From Deltaproteobacteria bacterium RBG_16_54_11 (GTDB lineage: Bacteria > Desulfobacterota > B13-G15 > RBG-16-54-18), in contig MGQS01000120.1 in assembly GCA_001797905.1 (NCBI GenBank), forward strand, positions 22,152 to 28,213: 6,062 bases of DNA, in the 5' to 3' direction. The notes beneath the pieces were generated by a model. The model searched no databases. It worked only from the letters and a program-made list of their open reading frames with translations, and was not told the origin of the DNA. Shown piece by piece: positions 1-5,769 of the stretch. The stretch's first letter is position 1; the number at the start of each line of letters is the position of its first letter. The position numbers and the translations under genes are program-made.

Positions 1-356
1 CGCAAGCGGAGGGATCCTCCCGAATAATCCTCACCCATGACCCGCGGGAGGCGGTAAAGGGTGCCCACGTGATCAATACCGATGTCTGGGCCAGCATGGG
101 GCAGGAAGGGGAGCGCGCGGAGAGGATAAAGGCCTTTCAGGGCTATCAGGTAAATGCGGATCTCGTCCGTCAAGGGGAAAAGGGTGTGGTGGTGATGCAC
201 TGTCTCCCCGCCCACCGGGGTGAGGAGATCACCGACGAGGTGATGGATGGACCTCATTCTGTGGTCTTCGATCAAGCGGAGAACCGTCTCCATGTGCAAA
301 AGGCCATCCTGACCCTCTTGATGGGAAAAGGGCAGAACGATGAAAAAGGCAGTTAA
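1..356 (+). CDS. argF: Ornithine carbamoyltransferase, C-terminal part (5' end outside window)
   Basis: This cytoplasmic enzyme transfers the carbamoyl group of carbamoyl phosphate to ornithine, giving citrulline for arginine synthesis. The frame is open from base 3, and 117 codons remain of a family that is usually about 300 to 310 residues, so only the last third or so is visible. This part is the ornithine-binding domain. Fragment residues 26-33 read TDVWASMG, the D-x3-SMG ornithine loop, and residues 66-75 read HCLPAHRGEE, the HCLP motif whose cysteine lies in the active site. The C-terminal helix, with the sequence VQKAILTLLMGK, is typical of the family. The stop lies 17 bases inside argG, which implies co-transcription and probably translational coupling. 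The motifs exclude aspartate carbamoyltransferase. A catabolic paralogue (arcB) cannot be excluded from the fragment, but adjacency to argG favours the biosynthetic enzyme. Confidence 0.95.
   Translation, partial: QAEGSSRIILTHDPREAVKGAHVINTDVWASMGQEGERAERIKAFQGYQVNADLVRQGEKGVVVMHCLPAHRGEEITDEVMDGPHSVVFDQAENRLHVQKAILTLLMGKGQNDEKGS
326..332 (+). promoter_or_regulatory. Ribosome binding site for argG
   Basis: AAAAGGG ends 7 bases before the ATG at 340 and lies inside the argF coding region. It supports 340 as the argG start even though this makes the two genes overlap by 17 bases. Confidence 0.6.
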
Positions 357-1542
357 AAAGATCGTATTGGCCTATTCGGGTGGATTGGACACCTCGGTAA
401 TCCTGAAGTGGCTGCAAGAAGAGTATGCCTGTGAGGTAATCGCCTTTTGCGCCGACATCGGCCAGGGAGGAGAGATCGAAGAGGTCCGCCGGAAGGCCAA
501 AACCACCGGTGCAAGCGAGATATATGTCGAGGATCTTCAGGAGGAGTTCGTCCGGGACTTCGTCTTTCCCATTATCAAGGCCAACGCCATCTATGAGGGG
601 GGCTACCTGCTCGGCACCGCTATTGCCCGTCCCCTCATCGCCAAGGGACAGATGGAGGTGGCGCGCAAGGAACAGGCAGACGCCGTGGCCCATGGCGCCA
701 CAGGCAAAGGGAACGATCAGGTGCGCTTTGAACTCACCTACTACCACTTCGACCCCAATATACGGGTCATTGCCCCCTGGCGGGAGTGGGCGTTCCGCTC
801 CCGAGAGGACTTGATCCGCTATGCCAAGGAGCGGGGTATTCCCGTTACCGTCACCCCCACAAAACCCTACAGCAGTGATAGAAACCTCTTGCACATCAGC
901 TTCGAAGGGGGGATATTGGAGGACCCGTGGCAAGAGCCCGATGAGGCGATGTTTTGCCTCACGGCCGCCCCGGAGCAGGCCCCGGACAAGCCCCAGTACT
1001 GCGAGATAGATTTTGCCGAAGGCGTCCCGATCAGCGTCGATGGGAAGAGGTACTCCCCCGCGCAACTCCTGGCACGGCTCAATGAGATGGGGGGGGCTCA
1101 TGGCATCGGCAGGGTGGACATGGTGGAGAATAGGTATGTCGGCATGAAGTCCCGGGGGGTCTATGAGACCCCGGGGGGCACGATCCTCCACTGCGCCCAT
1201 CAAGCACTGGAATCCATCACCATGGACCGTGAGGTGATGCGCCTGCGTGACGCACTCATCCCCAAGATAGCGGAGCTCATCTACTACGGATATTGGTATT
1301 CGCCGGAGATGGAGCTGATGCGAAAGCTCGTGGATGAAACCCAGCGCGACGTCACCGGGACCGTCAGGCTCAAACTCTACAAGGGGAATTGTATGGTGGT
1401 CGGCAGGAAATCGGACAAGTCCCTCTACCACAGCGGGTTTGCCACCTTCGAGGAGGATGAGGTCTATCGACAAAAAGACGCCGAAGGCTTTATCAAGCTC
1501 AACGCCTTGAGGCTCAGGATAAGGAGGTTGTTGGGCCGATGA
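340..1542 (+). CDS. argG: Argininosuccinate synthase
   Basis: This enzyme condenses citrulline and aspartate with ATP to give argininosuccinate, the step directly after ArgF. At 400 residues it has full family length. The N-terminal ATP-pyrophosphatase loop AYSGGLDTS is at residues 11-19. The substrate-binding segment LGTAIARP is at 91-98. The signature HGATGKGND, which contacts ATP and aspartate, is at 118-126. The stretch SSDRNLLHISFEGGILED (178-195) and SRGVYETPGG (271-280) are also typical of the family. The C-terminal helix ends in RLRIRRLLGR. The ATG has an AAAAGGG ribosome binding site at good spacing, and the residues following it match the usual short leader before the P-loop. The stop codon overlaps the leuS start as ATGA. 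No key motif is missing. argH, a common next gene, does not follow. Confidence 0.98.
   Translation: MKKAVKKIVLAYSGGLDTSVILKWLQEEYACEVIAFCADIGQGGEIEEVRRKAKTTGASEIYVEDLQEEFVRDFVFPIIKANAIYEGGYLLGTAIARPLIAKGQMEVARKEQADAVAHGATGKGNDQVRFELTYYHFDPNIRVIAPWREWAFRSREDLIRYAKERGIPVTVTPTKPYSSDRNLLHISFEGGILEDPWQEPDEAMFCLTAAPEQAPDKPQYCEIDFAEGVPISVDGKRYSPAQLLARLNEMGGAHGIGRVDMVENRYVGMKSRGVYETPGGTILHCAHQALESITMDREVMRLRDALIPKIAELIYYGYWYSPEMELMRKLVDETQRDVTGTVRLKLYKGNCMVVGRKSDKSLYHSGFATFEEDEVYRQKDAEGFIKLNALRLRIRRLLGR
1521..1527 (+). promoter_or_regulatory. Strong Shine-Dalgarno for leuS
   Basis: AAGGAGG near the 3' end of argG lies 11 bases before the leuS ATG at 1539. It is the best ribosome binding site in the window and suggests leuS initiates efficiently on its own as well as by the ATGA overlap. 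Confidence 0.65.
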
Positions 1543-4022
1543 AGGAGCGGTATGACCCTCACCACATCGAAGAGCAATGGCAGCGCACGTGGGAGCAGCA
1601 GAAGCTCTTTCAGGCAGTGGAGGATCCGAAGCGGGCGAAGTATTACCTCCTCGAAATGTTCCCCTATCCCTCGGGCAAGCTCCACATGGGACACATCCGG
1701 AATTACTCCATCGGCGACGTGGTGGCCCGATATAAGATGATGCAGGGGTATAGCGTCTTGCACCCCATGGGGTGGGATGCCTTCGGGATGCCCGCGGAAA
1801 ATGCCGCCCTGGAACACAAGATCCACCCCGCCCAATGGACCTACGACAACATCGCCCACATGCGGTCTCAGCTCAAACGGATGGGCTTCAGTTACGACTG
1901 GGATCGAGAGCTGGCCACCTGCGATGTGGACTACTACAAATGGGAACAGTTGATCTTCATCCGCATGTATGAGCGGGGGTTGGTCTACCGGAAAAAGGCC
2001 CTCGTCAACTGGTGCCCGGAGTGCCAAACGGTCCTGGCCAACGAACAGGTGGAAGGCGGGATCTGCTGGAGGTGCCACGGTGAGGTGAAAAAAAAGGAGC
2101 TCGCGGGTTGGTTCTTTAAGATTACCGCCTATGTCGAAGAATTGCTGGAGTATTGTGATAGACTCCCCGGTTGGCCCGAGCGGGTCATCACCATGCAGAA
2201 GAACTGGATCGGCAAGAGTACCGGGGCGGAGGTAGCATTCCCCTTGGAGGATGGCACGGGGGCCATCACCGTCTTCACCACCCGTCAGGACACCCTCTTC
2301 GGCGCCACCTTCATGGTCCTGGCCCCGGAACACCCCTTGGTCTTGGAGCTCTGTACGGGAAAGGAGCAAGAGGCCGAGGTGCGGGCCTTTGTGGAGCGGG
2401 TGAGAAGACAGGATTTGATTGCCCGCACTGCCGAGGATATGGAAAAGGAGGGTGTTTTCCTGGGGACCTATTGCATCAATCCCTTGACCAATGCGCGGAT
2501 GCCCCTCTATACCGCCAACTTCGTCCTGATGGAGTATGGCACCGGGGCCATCATGGCAGTGCCCACCCACGATCAGAGGGATTTCGAGTTCGCCAAAAAG
2601 TACGAAATACCGATGATCGTGGTAATCCGGCCGCCTGGCGAAACCCTCGACCCGGCCCTCATGACCGAGGCCTATACAGAGGATGGGGTCCTGGTGAACT
2701 CCGGCCCCTTCGACGGCATGGAAAACCGTCAGGCCATGGAGGCCATCGCCGACTATCTGGAGGAAAAGGGGATCGGCACCAGAGCGGTGAATTACCGTCT
2801 TCGGGACTGGGGGATCTCCCGCCAGCGGTATTGGGGTGCCCCTATCCCCATCATCTACTGTGATCGCTGCGGCATCCGGGCCGTTCGAGAAGAGGATCTG
2901 CCCATAGTCCTCCCCCTGGATGTAGGACCGAAAGAGAACGGCGCATCGCCGCTACCGGATTTGCGCGCCTTTGTCGAGACCACCTGCCCCGTCTGCGGAG
3001 GAGCGGCCAGGAGGGAGACGGATACCATGGATACCTTTGTCGAGTCTTCCTGGTATTTTGACCGCTACACCTGCCCGGATTACGACCAGGGGCCCCTTGA
3101 TAGGGAGCGCTTACAATACTGGATGCCCGTCGATCAGTATATCGGGGGGATTGAACATGCCATCCTCCACCTCCTCTACTCTCGATTTTTTACCAAGGTG
3201 TTGAGGGATTTGGGCATGGTCCCTTTTGATGAACCCTTCATCAACCTTCTGACCCAGGGGATGGTGATCAAGGATGGGGCAAAGATGTCCAAGTCAAAGG
3301 GGAACATCGTGGACCCCGAAGATATGATCAAACGATACGGGGCCGACACCACGCGCCTCTTCAGTCTCTTCGCCGCTCCCCCGGAAAAGGACCTGGAGTG
3401 GCAGGAAGAAGGGGTAGAGGGTGGCTATCGCTTCCTTCATCGCGTCTGGAGGCTGGTCTATGAGTTGAGAGGCAGCCTCTCGGAAGGGCCCTCCCCCATA
3501 GCCACGGCGGATCTCCCCCCGGAACTCGGAGAGATGCGTCACAAGGCTCACAAGACCATCAAAAAGGTGACAGAGGATATCGACCGCTTCCATTTCAACA
3601 CCGCCATCGCCGCTATCATGGAACTGGTAAACCACCTCTACCAGACCAAGGATAGCATCGAGGCAACCCCCCGGACCAAAGCAGTCTGGCAAGAGGTTGT
3701 GGAAGCGCTCGTCGTGCTCCTCTCCCCCTTCGTCCCCCACATCGCCGAGGAGCTCTGGGAGGCCTTGGGGCACAAAGATAGCGTCATCAAGGCCCCCTGG
3801 CCTCGGTATGACCGGGAGGCCATCACTGAGGAGGAGGTCATCGTCGTCGTTCAGGTAAATGGCAAGCTCAGGGACCGCCTCCTCATCCCTGTCTCGGCCA
3901 AAGAGGAGAAGGTCAAAGAAATGGCCCTGGCCAGCCCCAAGGTGAGACGACATATTGAAGGAAAGGAGGTAACAAAGACCATCTTCGTGCCCAAGAAGTT
4001 GGTCAATATCGTATGCGCATGA
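1539..4022 (+). CDS. leuS: Leucyl-tRNA synthetase
   Basis: This class I synthetase charges tRNA-Leu with leucine. Its 827 residues compare with about 860 in E. coli. The HIGH motif is HMGH at 49-52, inside FPYPSGKLHMGH, and the KMSKS loop is at 582-586. A zinc-ribbon insertion has C159, C162, C176 and C179, and a second set of CxxC pairs is at C441/C444 and C483/C486, so two zinc sites are likely. The CP1 editing domain is complete. It has the threonine-rich TTRQDT at 247-252 and GTGAIMAVPTHD at 334-345. T252 and D345 match the residues that govern editing specificity and amino-group recognition in the E. coli enzyme. The anticodon-binding helical domain (about 660-760) and the C-terminal domain with VQVNGKLRDR (771-780) are present. 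It is the single-chain bacterial form. The start is supported by AAGGAGG and the ATGA overlap with argG. Confidence 0.98.
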   Translation: MKERYDPHHIEEQWQRTWEQQKLFQAVEDPKRAKYYLLEMFPYPSGKLHMGHIRNYSIGDVVARYKMMQGYSVLHPMGWDAFGMPAENAALEHKIHPAQWTYDNIAHMRSQLKRMGFSYDWDRELATCDVDYYKWEQLIFIRMYERGLVYRKKALVNWCPECQTVLANEQVEGGICWRCHGEVKKKELAGWFFKITAYVEELLEYCDRLPGWPERVITMQKNWIGKSTGAEVAFPLEDGTGAITVFTTRQDTLFGATFMVLAPEHPLVLELCTGKEQEAEVRAFVERVRRQDLIARTAEDMEKEGVFLGTYCINPLTNARMPLYTANFVLMEYGTGAIMAVPTHDQRDFEFAKKYEIPMIVVIRPPGETLDPALMTEAYTEDGVLVNSGPFDGMENRQAMEAIADYLEEKGIGTRAVNYRLRDWGISRQRYWGAPIPIIYCDRCGIRAVREEDLPIVLPLDVGPKENGASPLPDLRAFVETTCPVCGGAARRETDTMDTFVESSWYFDRYTCPDYDQGPLDRERLQYWMPVDQYIGGIEHAILHLLYSRFFTKVLRDLGMVPFDEPFINLLTQGMVIKDGAKMSKSKGNIVDPEDMIKRYGADTTRLFSLFAAPPEKDLEWQEEGVEGGYRFLHRVWRLVYELRGSLSEGPSPIATADLPPELGEMRHKAHKTIKKVTEDIDRFHFNTAIAAIMELVNHLYQTKDSIEATPRTKAVWQEVVEALVVLLSPFVPHIAEELWEALGHKDSVIKAPWPRYDREAITEEEVIVVVQVNGKLRDRLLIPVSAKEEKVKEMALASPKVRRHIEGKEVTKTIFVPKKLVNIVCA

Positions 4023-4537
4023 AAAATATAACCCTCGTGATTGCTATCATCAGCTTCTTCTCCGCGACCCTCGGCTGTGGGTACCATCTCATGGGTAAAG
4101 GGGGAGAATTTCCTCAAGGGATTACCTCACTGGCCATCATCCCTTTGGAGAACAAAACCAAGGAACCCAACCTCACCGCTATCTTCACCTCGGCGCTCCG
4201 CCGTGAGTTTATCTTCCGGCGCGAGGTGGAAATCGTGGCGGAGAAAAAGGCGGAGGCCTTGCTACAGGGGTCCCTTACCTCCATAAGCATCGTCTCTACC
4301 GCCTATGACCAGGAAGGGCGGGCTACGGAGTATCAGATCACCATTACCCTGGACTTACGCCTTGTCCGCCAGGGGAACAATGAGATCCTCTGGCGGGGTG
4401 ACGGGATCAAGGGCACGTGGCATTATAAGGCCTCCTTAGACGTGATGGTCAATCAGGGAAACAAAAACAACGCCATCAACAAGATCGCCGCGGATCTGGC
4501 CGAAAAGACCTATATCATGATCAAAGAGAGGTTTTAA
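4013..4537 (+). CDS. lptE: LPS-assembly lipoprotein LptE
   Basis: LptE is an outer-membrane lipoprotein that plugs the LptD barrel and helps place lipopolysaccharide on the cell surface. It is 174 residues long, within the family's usual range. A short basic start is followed by a hydrophobic stretch (residues 6-20) and then GCGYHL with C22 as the likely lipidated cysteine. The GCG[YFW]HL sequence right after cleavage is a family hallmark. The next part, SLAIIPLENKTKEPNLTAIFTSAL (39-62), then LLQGSLTSI and a beta-strand-rich core, fit the LptE family. The lipobox (ATLGC) has threonine at -3, which is not the preferred leucine. ATG 4013 overlaps leuS by 10 bases. ATG 4019 would give the same protein minus two residues and an ATGA overlap. 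Upstream there is only a weak AAGAAG, so translation is probably coupled to leuS. lptE next to leuS and holA is a familiar order in several diderm groups. Confidence 0.9.
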   Translation: MRMKNITLVIAIISFFSATLGCGYHLMGKGGEFPQGITSLAIIPLENKTKEPNLTAIFTSALRREFIFRREVEIVAEKKAEALLQGSLTSISIVSTAYDQEGRATEYQITITLDLRLVRQGNNEILWRGDGIKGTWHYKASLDVMVNQGNKNNAINKIAADLAEKTYIMIKERF

Positions 4538-4543
4538 GATCTG
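4523..4543 (+). promoter_or_regulatory. Ribosome binding site and probable CTG start codon of holA
   Basis: AAAGAGAGG (4523-4531), at the end of lptE, lies 9 bases before CTG at 4541-4543. The in-frame lptE stop (4535-4537) limits any upstream start to this short stretch, where CTG is the only good near-cognate codon. The conventional alternative, TTG at 4574, has its purine-rich AGAGGAA directly abutting it, too close for normal initiation. Confidence 0.5.
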
Positions 4544-5530
4544 AGGACGGATTTTGCACGGTTAGAAGAGGAATTGGCCAAGGGCAAGGCCCGGCCGTTC
4601 TATCTCCTGTACGGGGATGAGGGTTACCTCATAGAAAGGGCACGAGGAAAAATAGTGGATGCCCTCCTCCCCCAATGCAGAGAACTCAATTTCACCCCGT
4701 ATGATGCGGGCCAAGCTCGGCCATCGGAGGTCATCAATGCCTGTAACACCTTCCCCTGCATGGCCCAGCGCAGGATAGTCCTAGTCAAGGGTGCTCACCA
4801 ATACGGCAAAAACGATCTGAGGTCCTTCAGCCCATATTTGCAATCCCCCTCCCCCACGACCTCGCTGGTCTTCATCGCCGAAGCGATGGCGACGGAGTTC
4901 CTGAAAGAGGCAAAAGATGGCGCCTTCCATCTCGAACGCCCCCCGCAAAAGGAGATTATCCCTTGGATCCGGGCGATCGCCCGGGAACTGGGCAAGGAGA
5001 TCGCCTCTGAGGCTGCAGTATACCTTCAGGAGGCCGTCGGCAGAAACCTCCAAGGACTCTACCATGAGCTTTCCAAGGCCTCCCTCTATATCGGTGATAG
5101 GGGGCGGATAGAATTAAAGGATGTGGAAAGGGTGGCGTCCGAGGTACGTGTCGCCACCATCTTTGAGCTCACCAAGGCCATAGGCGAAAGGGATCTCAGG
5201 AGGGCCTTCCGAGCCCTCGAGCGAATATGGGAGACAGGCGAACCCCCGTTGAAGATCTTGGGGATGATCTCCCGGCAGTTCCGTCACCTCCTGATGACGA
5301 AGGAGGTTCTGGCACAAGGGGGTGGAGCAGAGGAGGTCAAAAATCAGCTCGGGATCTCCAACCCCTACTATCTCAGGGAGCTATCTGCCCAAGCCAAAGG
5401 CTTCTCTCTCCCCGCTTTGCAAAAGGCCTTGATGAGCCTGTGGCAGGCGGATTTGAAGCTCAAGAGGAGTTCGCTGTCGAGAAGACTCCTGCTGGAGGGA
5501 TTGATCATAAAACTGTCCGGGCCCTCATGA
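4541..5530 (+). CDS. holA: DNA polymerase III subunit delta
   Basis: HolA is the clamp-loader subunit that binds and opens the beta sliding clamp during replication. The C-terminal collar domain joins it to gamma/tau and delta-prime. Called from CTG 4541 it has 329 residues; from TTG 4574 it has 318 (E. coli about 343). The longer form starts MRTDFARLEEELAKGKARPFYLLYGDE, putting about 20 residues before YLLYG as in E. coli HolA, with the usual amphipathic first helix. The shorter form would cut that helix. Numbered from 4574, family features are FYLLYGDEGYLIE (9-21), RRIVLVK (66-72), PTTSLVFIAEA (94-104), IPWIRAIARELGKEI (129-143), IFELTKAI (196-203) and GEPPLKILGMISRQFRHLL (222-240). It is an AAA+-like fold without a Walker A motif, as expected for delta. 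It sits 3 bases after the lptE stop and is the last gene of the cluster. Confidence 0.93.
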   Translation: MRTDFARLEEELAKGKARPFYLLYGDEGYLIERARGKIVDALLPQCRELNFTPYDAGQARPSEVINACNTFPCMAQRRIVLVKGAHQYGKNDLRSFSPYLQSPSPTTSLVFIAEAMATEFLKEAKDGAFHLERPPQKEIIPWIRAIARELGKEIASEAAVYLQEAVGRNLQGLYHELSKASLYIGDRGRIELKDVERVASEVRVATIFELTKAIGERDLRRAFRALERIWETGEPPLKILGMISRQFRHLLMTKEVLAQGGGAEEVKNQLGISNPYYLRELSAQAKGFSLPALQKALMSLWQADLKLKRSSLSRRLLLEGLIIKLSGPS

Positions 5531-5613
5531 GGACGGATACGTTCTTGACCGTAAGATAGTGTGATGGACTCCTGATTGCTTCGTTATCCTCGGGCGATAA
5601 AATATGATCGTCC

Positions 5614-5649
5614 CCCTCTCCCGCCAGCGGGAGAGGGCTGGGGTGAGGG
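5614..5649 (+). repeat. Palindromic intergenic repeat, copy 1 (REP-like)
   Basis: A perfect 10-bp stem, CCCTCTCCCG (5614-5623) with CGGGAGAGGG (5628-5637), encloses the loop CCAG. Five bases after the inner GGGAGAGG comes the tail GGTGAGGG (5642-5649). Copy 2 has the same core, the same 5-base spacer and the same tail on the opposite strand. The hairpin is not followed by a T run, so it is not by itself an intrinsic terminator. CCCTCTCCC/GGGAGAGGG palindromes with GGGTGAGGG tails are, as far as I recall, a common type of dispersed intergenic repeat in many bacteria. Confidence 0.8.
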
Positions 5650-5678
5650 TGGATATAATTTTTCCCCCTCACCTTTTT
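5642..5678 (+). terminator. Candidate intrinsic terminator after holA
   Basis: GGTGAGGG (5642-5649) can pair with CCCTCACC (5666-5673) to form a GC-rich 8-bp stem with a 16-base loop, followed at once by TTTTT (5674-5678). This is terminator-like on the plus strand, about 110 bases after the holA stop. The loop is long, the T run is short, and the flanking repeat hairpins could compete, so its strength is uncertain. The stem arms are the tails of the two facing repeat copies. Confidence 0.4.
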
Positions 5679-5702
5679 CCTCTCCCCTTAGGGGAGAGGA
5701 AA
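5664..5702 (-). repeat. Palindromic intergenic repeat, copy 2, inverted
   Basis: A perfect 12-bp stem, TTTCCTCTCCCC (5676-5687) with GGGGAGAGGAAA (5691-5702), encloses the loop TTA. Read on the minus strand it gives CCTCTCCC, GGGAGAGG, a 5-base AAAAA spacer and GGTGAGGG, so it is copy 1 in opposite orientation with one base fewer in the loop. The tails of the two copies face each other across a 16-base AT-rich spacer (5650-5665). Paired inverted palindromes like this are the usual form of mobile REP doublets. Confidence 0.8.
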
Positions 5703-5732
5703 TAAATATATTTTCTGAGTAAACTGATAAGC

Positions 5733-5751
5733 GGCATGAAGGATTCATGCC
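5733..5751. other. Short perfect hairpin between convergent genes
   Basis: GGCATGAA (5733-5740) pairs fully with TTCATGCC (5744-5751) around the loop GGA. It lies 18 bases downstream of the end of the minus-strand gene. A second ATGCC at 5758-5762 offers an alternative partner for the left arm. No T run follows it on either strand, though TTTTTT occurs on the minus strand just after that gene's stop, before the hairpin. It could protect a transcript 3' end, act as a protein-binding palindrome, or be a leftover of another repeat. Confidence 0.5.
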
Positions 5752-5769
5752 CCTGTAATGCCAAAAAAC

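Noticed and set aside
229..1473. A 414-codon open frame on the minus strand opposite argF/argG
   Set aside because: It lies entirely opposite well-identified genes, its protein has no recognisable motif, and long antisense frames are expected from the codon bias of GC-rich genes.
1464..2570. A 368-codon open frame on the minus strand opposite leuS
   Set aside because: It is a shadow of leuS, with a composition rich in His, Gly, Leu and Pro, no family features, and no independent ribosome binding site evidence.
2171..2863. A 230-codon plus-strand frame inside leuS
   Set aside because: It is an out-of-frame reading of the leuS editing domain with repetitive Gly/His/Arg-rich composition. The leuS frame is intact throughout, so there is no frameshift to explain it.
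3294..3953. A 219-codon minus-strand frame opposite the leuS 3' end
   Set aside because: It is antisense to the anticodon-binding and C-terminal domains of LeuS and has no motif of its own.
5545..5572. TTGACC resembling a -35 box after holA
   Set aside because: No TATAAT-like element lies 16 to 18 bases downstream, and no plus-strand gene follows it.
5654..5659. Perfect TATAAT in the spacer between the repeat copies
   Set aside because: The bases about 17 upstream are GAGAGG, not a -35 box, and no plus-strand gene follows. It is better explained as the AT-rich loop of the repeat pair.
5614..5702. CRISPR array or attachment site
   Set aside because: There are only two copies, in inverted orientation, without spacers of regular size, and no integrase or cas gene is in the window.
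5531..5769. rpsT or a tRNA gene after holA
   Set aside because: No S20-like reading frame and no cloverleaf-forming sequence can be found on either strand of this gap.
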